64,000 bases of DNA. It comes from Roseivivax jejudonensis (GTDB taxonomy: Bacteria > Pseudomonadota > Alphaproteobacteria > Rhodobacterales > Rhodobacteraceae). Every line of letters begins with the position of its first letter. Position 1 is the first letter of the stretch. This document shows positions 9,619-18,137 of this stretch, one piece after another. Under the pieces are notes generated by a model. That model saw only the letters and a list, made by a program, of their open reading frames with translations, had not been told where the DNA came from and did no database searches. Location of the stretch: positions 310,001 to 374,000 of the forward strand of contig NZ_FWFK01000002.1 of NCBI RefSeq assembly GCF_900172265.1, given 5' to 3'. Position numbers and translations under genes: made by a program.

Positions 9619-10791
9619 TCAGGCGGCGCTGCCGTGCCGGCGCTCGACCAGCCGCGCCAAGAAGGTCGCGCCGATCGGGGCGACCTCGTCGTTGAAGTCG
9701 AACTTCGGGTGGTGAACCGACGGGCCGCCCCCCTGCCCCAGCTTCACGTAGGCGCCGGGCCGCGCCTCCAGCATGTACGAGAAGTCCTCGGACCCCATGA
9801 CCGGCGCGACCTCGGGGCGGACCGCGCTGTCGCCCGCGACGTCGCGGGCCACCTCGACGGCAAAGGCCGTCTGGTCGACGTGGTTCACCGTGGCCGGATA
9901 CGACCGGTCGTAATCGATGTCGGCGGTGACGCCGTAGCTCGCCGCCTGCCCCGCCACGATCTCGCGCAGGCGCCGCTCCGCAAGGTCACGCAGGGCGGCA
10001 TCGAAAGTCCGCACGGTGCCGGCGAGACGCGCACGCTCGGGGATGACGTTCGTCGCGGACCCCGCCTCGACGACGGTGAGCGACACGACGATCCGAGCCA
10101 GCGGATCCGCATTGCGCGACACGATTGTCTGCAGCGCCTGGCCGATACCGAGCGCCGCCGGAATCGGGTCGATGGTGCCGTGCGGGCGCGCGGCGTGGCC
10201 GCCGCGTCCGGTCAGCACGATCTCGAAATCGTCGACGGCGGCCATGATGGGCCCGGGGCGCGTGGAGAGGACCCCGGCGCCGGCCCCCGGATCGGTGTGG
10301 ATGGCATAGACTTCCTCGATGCCGAAGCGGTCCATGATCCCGTCCTGGACCATGAGGCGCGCGCCGCCGATCATCTCTTCCGCGGGCTGGAAGATCAGCA
10401 CCACGCGGCCCGGAAAGGCCCGTGTCTCGGCGAGGTAGCGCGCGGCCCCGAGGAGCATCGCTGTGTGCCCGTCGTGGCCACAGGCATGCATCCGGCCCGG
10501 AATGGTCGAGGAATGGTCGGCGCCCGTTTCCTCATGGATCGGTAGCGCGTCCATGTCCGCGCGAAGGCCCGTCACGGGGCCGGGCCCGCGTCCGTGGATC
10601 ACGCCAACGACGCCGGTCTGCGCGAGCCCTTCGTGCACCTCGTCCACGCCGAAGTCGCGAAGCCGCGCCGCGACGAAGGCGGCGGTCTCGTGGCACTCGA
10701 GGCCGAGCTCGGGGTTCGCGTGGAGGTGACGCCGCCAGGCGCTCATGTCGGGCGCAAAGGCGGCGATACGGTTCAGGACGGGCATGGACAT
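9619..10791 (-). CDS. M20 family metallo-amidohydrolase
   Basis: Zinc aminoacylase/carboxypeptidase of the M20D type (hippurate hydrolase, N-acyl amino acid or amidohydrolase relatives). Catalytic signature ADMDALPI near 78-85 and HACGHDGHTAML starting at 102, FQPAEE around 154, and the dimerisation-domain GRGGHAARPH. Length 390 aa is typical. The start at 10791 (MSMPVLNRIAAF) is used; a second ATG lies two codons in. The open frame continues far upstream through mazG only as a shadow. Substrate is unknown. It is divergent from mazG with 57 bp between start codons. Confidence 0.87.
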   Translation of the reverse strand: MSMPVLNRIAAFAPDMSAWRRHLHANPELGLECHETAAFVAARLRDFGVDEVHEGLAQTGVVGVIHGRGPGPVTGLRADMDALPIHEETGADHSSTIPGRMHACGHDGHTAMLLGAARYLAETRAFPGRVVLIFQPAEEMIGGARLMVQDGIMDRFGIEEVYAIHTDPGAGAGVLSTRPGPIMAAVDDFEIVLTGRGGHAARPHGTIDPIPAALGIGQALQTIVSRNADPLARIVVSLTVVEAGSATNVIPERARLAGTVRTFDAALRDLAERRLREIVAGQAASYGVTADIDYDRSYPATVNHVDQTAFAVEVARDVAGDSAVRPEVAPVMGSEDFSYMLEARPGAYVKLGQGGGPSVHHPKFDFNDEVAPIGATFLARLVERRHGSAA

Positions 10792-10848
10792 GGCCTCGGG
10801 CTTGCGGTCAGGTGCGCGCGAGCAAACGCCAGAAGCCCGGAGGACGCA

Positions 10849-11664
10849 ATGTCGGACGACCTGATCTTCGATCCCGCCGGCGGTCTGCCGCGGCTGCGCG
10901 AGATCATGCGCCGCCTGCGCGACCCCGAAACGGGATGCCCGTGGGACGTGGAACAGACCTTCGCGTCGATCGCGCCCTACACGATCGAGGAAGCCTACGA
11001 GGTCGCCGACGCGATCGAGCGCGAGGCCTGGGGCGAGCTCAAGGGCGAGCTCGGCGACCTGCTGTTCCAGTCGGTCTACCACGCGCAGATGGCCGACGAG
11101 GCCGGGATGTTCGACCTCGACGACGTGGCGAACGCGATCGCCGACAAGATGGTGGCGCGGCACCCCCACGTTTTCGGCGCGGACTCCAACGCCAAGAGCG
11201 CGGCCCAGCAGGTCGATGACTGGGAGGCCGTGAAGGCCGCCGAGCGGGCCGACAAGGCACAGGCCGGCGTTCTCGATGGAATGGCGCTGGGGCTTCCGGC
11301 ACTGACGCGCGCGGTCAAGCTTCAGAACCGCGCGGCCCGGGTCGGGTTCGACTGGCCCGCAACGGACGAGGTGATCGACAAGATCGTCGAGGAAGCGCAG
11401 GAGCTGCGCACTGCAGAGGACGCCGCGCACCGCGAGGAGGAGTTCGGCGACCTGCTCTTCGTCATGGCGAACCTTGCGCGTCACATGGGTATCGACCCCG
11501 AGGGCGCGCTGCGCGCGGCGAATGCCAAGTTCACACGGCGTTTCGGGGCGATCGAGGATGCGCTGGCCCGCGACGGCCGCACGCCCGCCGACAGCGACCT
11601 GGCCGAGATGGACGCATTGTGGGACGCGGCCAAGCGCGCGGAGAAGGCCCGAGCGGCCGAGTGA
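10849..11664 (+). CDS. mazG: Nucleoside triphosphate pyrophosphohydrolase MazG
   Basis: Hydrolyses NTPs and dNTPs to monophosphates and pyrophosphate; in other bacteria it lowers ppGpp or removes aberrant nucleotides. Two MazG domains are visible: the first with CPWD (about 24-27), EEAYEVADAIE and ELGDLLFQSVYHA, the second with EEAQEL...EEFGDLLFVMANLARHM. The ATG at 10849 has a GGAGG ribosome site 7-8 bases upstream. Length 271 aa is normal for the tandem-domain form. Confidence 0.94.
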   Translation: MSDDLIFDPAGGLPRLREIMRRLRDPETGCPWDVEQTFASIAPYTIEEAYEVADAIEREAWGELKGELGDLLFQSVYHAQMADEAGMFDLDDVANAIADKMVARHPHVFGADSNAKSAAQQVDDWEAVKAAERADKAQAGVLDGMALGLPALTRAVKLQNRAARVGFDWPATDEVIDKIVEEAQELRTAEDAAHREEEFGDLLFVMANLARHMGIDPEGALRAANAKFTRRFGAIEDALARDGRTPADSDLAEMDALWDAAKRAEKARAAE

Positions 11665-11880
11665 CGAGGCGCCCTGCGCGGCATCACATACCACAACAGG
11701 CCCGCGTCGATTGAAGCGAGCGGACACTCGCTTGGAGCGCCGGGCCGATGCGCTGCGCGACGTTCTTGCCACGAATACATCCTGATTCCCGGCTGAAATT
11801 CGCCTTGTGTGCTCCTCTGCACTACCATTCGCGCAACGGCGGGTCCTCGCACCCGCAGACGGTACAGAGGACCACGTTAC

Positions 11881-12945
11881 ATGAGCGACACCACGCCCGA
11901 CGCCCGCATGACCGCCTCCGCGCGGCGCGACGCCGTGCCGGGTCATCGCGGCGCCGTCCACGCGGAACGCCCGCGTCACATTCCCGGTCGAAGCTGGTGG
12001 CGCATCCTCAAATCGGTCGGTCAGCACGTGGTGGAGCACAACATCTCGGTCATCGCGGCCGGCGTTGCATTCTATACGCTGCTCTCGATCTTCCCTGCCT
12101 TCACCGCCTTCATCTCGCTCGCGGGCTATGTCCTCGATCCGTCGGACCTCACCGCGCAACTCGAACAGCTCGTGTCTCTGCTGCCGCAGGATGCCGCGCG
12201 GATCATTCAGGACCAGGTGCTGGAGGTGACGGGCGGCGACCAGACAGCCACCGGTCTGGCGGCGCTCCTAGCGTTGTCGCTGGCGCTCTACGGCTCCGTG
12301 CGAGGGGTAAAGACGCTTATGGCCGGCATGAACGTCGCCTACGGCGAACGGGAAAAGCGCAACATCATCATGCTGAACCTCTGGGCCATCGCGCTGATGA
12401 TCGTGCTGATCGTGGGCGTCGCCCTCGCGCTGAACGCGATCGTCGTCATTCCGGCGGTCATGAGCTTTATCGGCCTGAGCTTCGGGCTCGACATCCTTCT
12501 GCGGGTGCTCAAATGGGTGATCCTGTTCGGCCTCGTCGTATTCGGGCTGTCGCTGCTCTACCGCTTCGCGCCGTCGCGGCGGCAACCGAAATGGCGCTGG
12601 GTGTCGCCGGGCGCGCTCGTCGCGGCGATCCTTTGGATGGTCGGCACGATCGGCTTCTCGATCTACGTCCAGAACTTCGGCAGCTACAACGAGACCTACG
12701 GCACGCTCGGCGGGGTCATCATCCTGCTGACCTGGCTCTGGCTCTCTGCCTTCATCGTGCTGCTCGGGGCAGAGTTCAACGCCGAGATCGAACATAACAC
12801 GAGCGTCGACACGACCGTCGGGCGAGACCGTCCGATCGGCAAACGCGGAGCGGTCAAGGCCGACACGGTGCCCGAGGACATGAGCGCCGAATCCGCTGAA
12901 CGAGACGGCTCCGATCCGTATGCCGAAAGGTCGAGCGCCTCGTGA
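11881..12945 (+). CDS. YihY/virulence factor BrkB family inner-membrane protein
   Basis: A 354-aa integral membrane protein of the YihY/BrkB (UPF0761) family. The N-terminal 50 residues are hydrophilic; then come the family signature ISVIAAGVAFYTLLSIFPAF and about six hydrophobic segments, ending TWLWLSAFIVLLGAEFNAEIE. The C-terminal tail is charged and Ser-rich. Function in bacteria is not established, although the family was once misassigned as RNase BN. The ATG at 11881 is preferred because it begins the family-like N-terminus; the frame extends upstream without homology. Two hundred bases of non-coding sequence separate it from mazG. Confidence 0.88.
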   Translation: MSDTTPDARMTASARRDAVPGHRGAVHAERPRHIPGRSWWRILKSVGQHVVEHNISVIAAGVAFYTLLSIFPAFTAFISLAGYVLDPSDLTAQLEQLVSLLPQDAARIIQDQVLEVTGGDQTATGLAALLALSLALYGSVRGVKTLMAGMNVAYGEREKRNIIMLNLWAIALMIVLIVGVALALNAIVVIPAVMSFIGLSFGLDILLRVLKWVILFGLVVFGLSLLYRFAPSRRQPKWRWVSPGALVAAILWMVGTIGFSIYVQNFGSYNETYGTLGGVIILLTWLWLSAFIVLLGAEFNAEIEHNTSVDTTVGRDRPIGKRGAVKADTVPEDMSAESAERDGSDPYAERSSAS

Positions 12946-13092
12946 CCCGACGCGAAGGCGGGTGGAACGGCCTGCGACCCGGACATGGCACCTGACCGGT
13001 CGTGGGGCGATAGCCTGTCACCGGAGGATGTCGCGCCATTCAGACAAGCGCACCGGACACCGTGCGAACCGGACCGACCGCCCGAAACGCGA

Positions 13093-13124
13093 CGGGGCGG
13101 ATCCCGTTTCCAGGATCCGCCCCG
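13093..13124 (-). terminator. Hairpin downstream of acpP
   Basis: GGGGCGGATCC at 13094-13104 pairs perfectly with GGATCCGCCCC at 13113-13123 across an 8-base loop, with one extra flanking C-G pair. It lies 33 bp after the acpP stop on the minus strand. The run of T on the minus strand is short, so it may be a weak intrinsic terminator or an mRNA-stabilising structure. Confidence 0.6.
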
Positions 13125-13156
13125 CGCGGTCGTGAACCTGATGCCCTTTCAGGCCG

Positions 13157-13390
13157 TCAGGTCGCGTCCTTGATGAACTTCACGGCGTCGCCGAAGGTCT
13201 GGATGGTCTCGGCCGCATCGTCGGGGATCTCGATCCCGAACTCCTCTTCGAAGGCCATGACCAGCTCGACCGTGTCGAGGCTGTCTGCGCCGAGGTCGTC
13301 GATGAACGAGGCGTTCTCGACCACCTTCTCTTCCTCGACGCCGAGATGCTCGACCACGATCTTGCGCACGCGATCTTCGATGTCGCTCAT
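13157..13390 (-). CDS. acpP: Acyl carrier protein
   Basis: Carrier of growing acyl chains in type II fatty acid synthesis and of precursors for lipid A and AHL signals. The 77-aa acidic protein contains [12 protein letters not shown] with the phosphopantetheine-attachment serine at residue 37. All hallmarks of AcpP are present. It lies 233 bp downstream of fabG on the same strand, in the order fabD-fabG-acpP. The long gap with its own promoter-like sequence suggests partly independent expression, as is usual for this abundant protein. Confidence 0.97.
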   Translation of the reverse strand: MSDIEDRVRKIVVEHLGVEEEKVVENASFIDDLGADSLDTVELVMAFEEEFGIEIPDDAAETIQTFGDAVKFIKDAT

Positions 13391-13565
13391 GTTGTCATCC
13401 TCACAATGCTTTCGGACCTCTCGGGCCCTGTCTTCCCTTGCCCTTGGCGCGGGCCGTTCCTGTCGTGCCCGTCACCGGGCGGCGCCTCTCCCGCGCTGTC
13501 CCCCGGGGGCGAGGGTCCGGGACATTGACCCGGAAAATGCAGTCCCGGAGCCAAAGCTGCGAGCG

Positions 13566-13593
13566 CCTATAGCACATGGATCGGTGATGGCAA
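13566..13593 (-). promoter_or_regulatory. Candidate acpP promoter
   Basis: On the minus strand, TTGCCA (13588-13593) and TATAGG (13566-13571) are separated by 16 bases, with TG one base before the -10 element (extended -10). It would give a leader of about 170 nt before the acpP ATG. Identified by eye only. Confidence 0.4.
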
Positions 13594-13614
13594 ACGCTTT
13601 CCCCGGCAGCGTTT
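13592..13614 (-). terminator. Inverted repeat between fabG and acpP
   Basis: AAACGCT (13592-13598) and AGCGTTT (13608-13614) form a perfect 7-bp stem with a 9-base loop, 10 bp after the fabG stop on the minus strand. It partly overlaps the -35 element proposed for acpP. It could end fabG transcripts or attenuate read-through into acpP. Confidence 0.4.
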
Positions 13615-13623
13615 CGGGCCTCG

Positions 13624-14361
13624 TTACAGCATGGCCATGCCGCCGTTCACATGGAGTGTCGCACCCGTCACGTAGCCCGCCTCGACGCTCGAAAGATAGA
13701 GGACCGCCGCCGCGATCTCGGTCGGCGTTCCCATCCGGTCGACCGGGATCTGCGACAGGAGCTGCGCCTTCTGATCCTCAGTGAGCTTGTCGGTCATCGC
13801 CGTCTCGATGAAGCCCGGCGCGATGACGTTCACGGTCACGCCGCGGCTCGCGACTTCCTTGGCGAGCGATTTCGACATGCCGACGAGACCGGCCTTCGCA
13901 GCGGCGTAGTTCGCCTGACCGGGGTTGCCCGTCGCGCCGACGATCGAGGAGATATTGACGATGCGGCCCCAGCGCGACTTCATCATGCCGCGCAGCATGC
14001 CTCGCGTCAGGCGGAAGGCCGCCGTCAGGTTCACGTCCATGACTTGCGTGAACTCGTCGTCGGTCATCCGCATGAAAAGGTTGTCGCGGGTGATCCCGGC
14101 ATTGTTGACGAGGATGTCCACCCCGCCCATAGCCTCGGCCGCCTGTTTCGGCAGTGCCGCGATCGCATCCGGATCCCCGAGGTTGCACGGCAGGACATGG
14201 GCGCGTCCGCCGAGCGTTTCGGCCAGCTCCTTGAGCGGTGCCTCACGCGTGCCCGAGAGCCCCACGTCGGCGCCCGCCTCGCACAGGGCTTGCGCCACGG
14301 CGCCGCCGATGCCGCCCGAAGCGCCTGTCACCAATGCACGCTTTCCGGTCAGGTCGAACAT
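13624..14361 (-). CDS. fabG: 3-oxoacyl-[ACP] reductase
   Basis: NADPH-dependent reductase for the second step of each fatty acid elongation cycle. Short-chain dehydrogenase with the Rossmann motif VTGASGGIGGAV at 11-22, NNAG at 86-89, and the catalytic Ser139, Tyr152 and Lys156 in NISSIVGATGNPGQANYAAAK. The typical FabG ending YVTGATLHVNGGMAML is present. Length 245 aa is standard. It lies 54 bp downstream of fabD and upstream of acpP, the usual fab cluster order. Confidence 0.96.
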   Translation of the reverse strand: MFDLTGKRALVTGASGGIGGAVAQALCEAGADVGLSGTREAPLKELAETLGGRAHVLPCNLGDPDAIAALPKQAAEAMGGVDILVNNAGITRDNLFMRMTDDEFTQVMDVNLTAAFRLTRGMLRGMMKSRWGRIVNISSIVGATGNPGQANYAAAKAGLVGMSKSLAKEVASRGVTVNVIAPGFIETAMTDKLTEDQKAQLLSQIPVDRMGTPTEIAAAVLYLSSVEAGYVTGATLHVNGGMAML

Positions 14362-14415
14362 TGTCTCACTCCCTCTGAACTCGTATCGCCGCGGGTCGGG
14401 CGAGAGCCGACGGTC

Positions 14416-15354
14416 TCAGCCCTGCGCCGCCGCGGCAGCGGCGACATCGTCGGGCGTGCCGACGTTGCGCGTGGCGAGATTGCGATCGATGCGCTTTGCC
14501 ATGCCCGACAACGCCTTGCCTGCGCCGACCTCCCAGATCTCGGTCACACCCTGTCCGGCCATCCACGCGACACTCTCGCGCCAGCGCACGGCCCCGGTGA
14601 TCTGCTGCACGAGCAGCTCGCGGATCGTCTCGGGGTCCGATACCGCCTCTGCCCGCACGTTGGGCACGACCGGCACGCTCGGACCCGAGATCGTCGCCTG
14701 CGCCAGCGCCTCTTTCATGATCCGGGCCGCAGGCTCCATCAGCGCGCAGTGGAACGGCGCAGAGACCGGCAGCATCATCGCCCGCTTCGCGCCCTTGTCC
14801 TTGGCGATGCCGACCGCGCGTTCGACCGCGGCCTTGTTGCCGGAGACCACGACCTGTGCGGGATCGTTGTCGTTCGCGGCCTCGCAGACCTCGCCCTCGG
14901 CGGCCTCCTGCGCCACGGCGCGCACCGTCTCGAGGTCGAGCCCGAGGATCGCGGCCATCGCGCCGGTGCCGACCGGCGTTGCCTCCTGCATCGCGCGACC
15001 GCGAATCCGCAGAAGCCATGCGCAATCGGTCAGGCTGAGCGCGCCGGCGGCGGCGAGGGCGGAATATTCGCCGAGCGAGTGCCCTGCGACGAATGCGGCA
15101 TCGGTGACCTTCACGCCCTCGGCCTCGAGCGCGCGCAGAGCCGCGATCGATGTCGCCATGAGCGCCGGCTGGGCGTTCTGCGTCAGGGTCAATGTCTCGA
15201 TGTCGCCGTCCCAGATCAGCGCGGAGAGTTTCTCCCCGAGCGCATCGTCGATCTCGTCGTAGACCGCGCGCGCCGCGGGGTACGCATCGGCGAGGTCGCG
15301 ACCCATTCCGATGGTCTGGGCACCCTGTCCAGGGAAAACGAAGGCTCGGCTCAT
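14416..15354 (-). CDS. fabD: Malonyl-CoA:ACP transacylase
   Basis: Transfers malonyl from CoA to AcpP to supply fatty acid elongation. N-terminal FPGQGAQ at 7-13 and the active-site GHSLGEYS with Ser93 are intact, followed by the family's PVSAPFHCALMEPA with its histidine. The start MSRAFVFPGQGAQ at 15354 gives 312 aa and matches the usual beginning of FabD; an ATG three codons upstream (15363) lies only two bases from a GAGGAG ribosome site, so the downstream start seems better spaced. First gene of fabD-fabG-acpP. Confidence 0.95.
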   Translation of the reverse strand: MSRAFVFPGQGAQTIGMGRDLADAYPAARAVYDEIDDALGEKLSALIWDGDIETLTLTQNAQPALMATSIAALRALEAEGVKVTDAAFVAGHSLGEYSALAAAGALSLTDCAWLLRIRGRAMQEATPVGTGAMAAILGLDLETVRAVAQEAAEGEVCEAANDNDPAQVVVSGNKAAVERAVGIAKDKGAKRAMMLPVSAPFHCALMEPAARIMKEALAQATISGPSVPVVPNVRAEAVSDPETIRELLVQQITGAVRWRESVAWMAGQGVTEIWEVGAGKALSGMAKRIDRNLATRNVGTPDDVAAAAAAQG

Positions 15355-15537
15355 TGCGGGCATGTCTCCTCTACCGGCATCGCTGGAGCCGTCCCTTAGC
15401 GTTTTGAATGCGTTGGCGCAACGGATCGGCACAGATCCTGTGCGCTCGGCGCGATTGAGCCGAGGGTCCGTTTCGCTATGTCACGGCAGTGGTCGGGAAT
15501 GCCGATCCGATGCCGGTCAAAACACGGAGGACTCGCC

Positions 15538-16770
15538 ATGGCCGTCACTGACTTCGACGTCTCGAACGACACCGATCGCTACGGCGCTGTCGCGAAATTC
15601 TTTCACTGGTCGATCGCGCTCGGAATATTCGCCAATCTCGCGCTCGGCTTCATCGCCGCCTTCGTGCCGACCGACACGAGCGGACAGGTGGCGTTGAAAA
15701 CGTCGCTCTTTTCGACGCACAAGACACTTGGGATCGTGATCTTCGCGCTGGCTCTCGCCCGGATCCTCTGGGCCCTGAGTCAGCCGAAACCCGCCCCGCT
15801 GCACCCCGAGCGCCGCGCCGAGACGCTCGCGGCCGCCACCGTGCATTGGCTGCTATACGGCAGCCTCGTTCTGGTGCCGCTGTCGGGCTGGATCGGTCAC
15901 GCCGCGAGCGAGGGCTTCGCTCCGATCTGGTGGCCGCTCGGACAGGGCTTGCCACTCGTCCCGAAATCGACCGCGCTGGCGGAAACGGCATGGGCCGTGC
16001 ACTTCGTGTTCATGTGGGTCCTTGTCGCGTCGGTGGCGCTGCATGTGGCCGGCGCACTGAAGCACCATGTGGTCGATCGCGACGCCACGCTTCGGCGCAT
16101 GTGGCCCGGTGGCACGCGGGCCGGACACCCGGCGACCGCACACCAGCCGCACGCGCTTCCGGCGGTACTGGCCGTCGCGCTCTGGGCCGTGGCGCTCGGG
16201 ATCGGCAGCATGGCGGGCCTGTTCCGGCAGGACGCGCAGGCGGCCGAACCGGCCGCGCTGGACGAGGTCGCGTCCGATTGGGTGGTCCAGGACGGCGAGC
16301 TTGCGATCGCCGTCATCCAGATGGGCGACGAGGTGAGCGGCGCGTTCTCCGACTGGACCGCCGACATCGACTACGAGCCCCGCGACACTCCGGGACCGGC
16401 AGGATCGGTCACCGTGCGGATCAATCTCGGCTCGCTTGCGCTCGGCTCCGTCACCGATCAGGCGACCAATCCCGCGTATCTCGCGGCCGAGGAATATCCC
16501 ACGGCGACCTTCGAGGCCAATCTCGTGCGCACCGACGACGGGCACGTGGCCGAAGGCACGCTCACCCTGAAGGGCGAGACGGTGCCGGTCACCCTGCCCT
16601 TCGACCTGACGCTTTCGGATGACACGGCCGAGATGAGCGGTGCCACGACGCTGGACCGGCGCAACTACGGGATCGGCCAGAGCATGGAAGACGAGAGCCA
16701 GGTGGGTTTCGACGTCGAGGTGCGCGTGGCGCTGACCGCGGAGCGGTCCGAGGGCGGCTCCGCCGACTAG
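15538..16770 (+). CDS. Cytochrome b561 domain fused to YceI domain
   Basis: A two-domain, 410-aa protein. Residues about 10-190 form a four-helix cytochrome b561 (COG3038-like) with candidate haem-ligand histidines in KFFHWSIA, THKTLG, VHWLLYG and the VHFVFMW...LHVAGALKHH segment. A fifth hydrophobic segment (about 220-240) ends near QAAEPA, and residues about 245-405 form a YceI lipid/isoprenoid-binding barrel (SDWTADIDYEP..., TNPAYLAAEEYPTATFEA, LPFDLTL). The barrel should be periplasmic. It probably moves electrons at the inner membrane with a quinone-like ligand. ATG 15538 has GGAGG 7 bases upstream. Neighbours are a pseudoazurin and a second YceI. Confidence 0.88.
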   Translation: MAVTDFDVSNDTDRYGAVAKFFHWSIALGIFANLALGFIAAFVPTDTSGQVALKTSLFSTHKTLGIVIFALALARILWALSQPKPAPLHPERRAETLAAATVHWLLYGSLVLVPLSGWIGHAASEGFAPIWWPLGQGLPLVPKSTALAETAWAVHFVFMWVLVASVALHVAGALKHHVVDRDATLRRMWPGGTRAGHPATAHQPHALPAVLAVALWAVALGIGSMAGLFRQDAQAAEPAALDEVASDWVVQDGELAIAVIQMGDEVSGAFSDWTADIDYEPRDTPGPAGSVTVRINLGSLALGSVTDQATNPAYLAAEEYPTATFEANLVRTDDGHVAEGTLTLKGETVPVTLPFDLTLSDDTAEMSGATTLDRRNYGIGQSMEDESQVGFDVEVRVALTAERSEGGSAD

Positions 16771-16783
16771 GCAACCTGCTTCA

Positions 16784-16814
16784 CCCGCGCCGGACCGCTT
16801 GCGTCCGGCGCGGG
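16784..16814 (+). terminator. Strong hairpin after b561-YceI gene
   Basis: CCCGCGCCGGAC (16784-16795) pairs perfectly with GTCCGGCGCGGG (16803-16814) across a 7-base loop, 13 bp after the stop codon. There is no T tract afterwards, so it may terminate poorly or mainly protect the transcript. Confidence 0.55.
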
Positions 16815-16871
16815 ACCGGTGCGACATGCGGGCACTCTGCGACAGGCTGCCTCTGGCAACGGGCAGGCGTC

Positions 16872-16890
16872 ATGCTTTTTTCCGAAGCAT
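16872..16890. promoter_or_regulatory. Inverted repeat upstream of pseudoazurin gene
   Basis: ATGCTT (16872-16877) and AAGCAT (16885-16890) form a 6-bp dyad with a 7-base spacer, 24 bp before the pseudoazurin start codon. It could be an operator; it does not match the FNR consensus TTGAT-N4-ATCAA. Confidence 0.3.
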
Positions 16891-16913
16891 CACACAGAGC
16901 AACGGAGAAAAGC

Positions 16914-17363
16914 ATGAAAAAGCTCGCAGTTTCCGCCGCGGCACTCCTCGCATTCGCCGCCCCGGCGGCGGCCGAGGTGATCGAGGTCGAGATGCTCAAT
17001 CGCACCGAGGACGGCCGCAACATGGCCTTCAGCCAGGAACTGATCATGGCCGATGTCGGCGACGTCATCCGCTTCGTCCCGACCGATCGCGGCCACAATG
17101 CGCAGACCGTCGAGGGCGCGATTCCGGACGGTCAGGAGGGCATCAAGGGCCGCATCAACGAGGCTGTGGAATACGAGGTCACGGAGCCAGGCGTCAGCGC
17201 CATCATCTGCCTGCCGCACGTGACGCTCGGCATGGTGGCGGTTGTCGTCGCCGATGGTGATCTGTCGAACGCCGACGCCGTGCGCGATGCGCAAATCCGC
17301 GGTCGCTCGGGGCAGAAGGTCGATGAACTCCTGTCGCAAGCCGAGGCCGACCTCGGCAGCTGA
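16914..17363 (+). CDS. Pseudoazurin (periplasmic type I copper protein)
   Basis: Small blue copper electron carrier. The 149-aa precursor has a signal peptide (MKKLAVSAAALLAFAAPAAA, cleavage near residue 20). The type I copper ligands are all present: His in RGHN, and Cys, His and Met in CLPHVTLGM (C-x2-H-x4-M), the pseudoazurin spacing. The C-terminal helix region is charged. In denitrifiers it donates electrons to nitrite reductase, but no denitrification genes are in this window; its neighbours are b561-YceI and YceI proteins. The internal ATG at 16914 is chosen because it starts the signal peptide after an AACGGAG ribosome site. Confidence 0.92.
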   Translation: MKKLAVSAAALLAFAAPAAAEVIEVEMLNRTEDGRNMAFSQELIMADVGDVIRFVPTDRGHNAQTVEGAIPDGQEGIKGRINEAVEYEVTEPGVSAIICLPHVTLGMVAVVVADGDLSNADAVRDAQIRGRSGQKVDELLSQAEADLGS

Positions 17364-17388
17364 ACGCGACACGATCGACCCGAAAGAA

Positions 17389-17415
17389 AAGCCCCGGCAG
17401 CATCTGCCGGGGCTT
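17389..17415. terminator. Bidirectional intrinsic terminator between pseudoazurin and YceI genes
   Basis: AAGCCCCGGCAG (17389-17400) and CTGCCGGGGCTT (17404-17415) form a perfect 12-bp stem with a CAT loop, placed between two convergent genes, with A-rich sequence on the left and TT on the right. Confidence 0.85.
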
Positions 17416-17442
17416 TGTCATTCCGTCGCGCTGGTGTGCCGC

Positions 17443-18030
17443 TCAGCTCTCGCTGGCTTCGGCCTGCATCGCCTCGACCGAAAGCTCCACCTGCACCTCG
17501 TCGCTCACCGCGGGGGCGAAGGCGCCGACGTTGAAGTCAGACCGCAGAAGCGTCGTGGTTGCCGAGAATCCGGCCCACGGCTCGCCTTCCATCGGGTGCT
17601 CACCCGCCTGGTTCAGGACCGCGTCCAGAACGATCTCCTGCGTGACGCCGTTCATCGTCAGGTCGCCGGTTATCTCAGCGGTATCCTCGCCGGTCACTTC
17701 GATGCCCGTGGAGGTGAAGGTCACCATGTCCTCTTCGGTTGCGCCAAAGAAGTCGTCCGACATCAGGTGCTCGAAGCGCGCTTCCCACCCGGTCATCATC
17801 GAGCGCACCGGGAACGACACCTCGACGCTAGAATTGGCGGGATCTTCCTGATCGAACATGATCTCGCCCTCGAAGCCCGAGAACATGCCGTAGCCCGTGG
17901 AGAAGCCGAGATGGTCGTAGTGGAACACGATCTGGCTGTGCGAGCTGTCGAGCGTGTAAGGCACCGGCTCGGCGAGCGCGGCACCGGCGGGCAGAAGCGT
18001 GATGGCGGCGATAGTGACGAAACGGTTCAT
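17443..18030 (-). CDS. YceI family periplasmic protein
   Basis: A 195-aa secreted lipocalin-like protein; the family binds isoprenoid or ubiquinone-like lipids. It has a signal peptide (MNRFVTIAAITLLPAGAALA), then the YceI core: YTLDSSHSQIVFHYDHLGFSTGYGMF, the HLMSDDFFGA segment, GDLTMNGVTQEIVLD, and GFSATTTLLRSDFNVGAFAP. It is convergent with pseudoazurin and is the second YceI domain within 1.3 kb, the first being fused to cytochrome b561. This points to a shared redox or lipid-quinone function, by inference from context. Confidence 0.92.
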   Translation of the reverse strand: MNRFVTIAAITLLPAGAALAEPVPYTLDSSHSQIVFHYDHLGFSTGYGMFSGFEGEIMFDQEDPANSSVEVSFPVRSMMTGWEARFEHLMSDDFFGATEEDMVTFTSTGIEVTGEDTAEITGDLTMNGVTQEIVLDAVLNQAGEHPMEGEPWAGFSATTTLLRSDFNVGAFAPAVSDEVQVELSVEAMQAEASES

Positions 18031-18137
18031 GGTGAGACCTCTCTGTTGCTGTCAAAAACCTGGCAGAGAGGTGCGTCCCGATCCTCGCCGATCAATGCTG
18101 CGGCGCGTCACATGTTCTGTGAGCAATTGAACAGACG

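Noticed and set aside
12946-13156. Short open frames between the YihY gene and acpP
   Set aside because: Arg/Pro-rich translations without ribosome sites; they run through the acpP hairpin.
16815-16913. FNR-type operator before pseudoazurin
   Set aside because: No TTGAT-N4-ATCAA or close variant is present.
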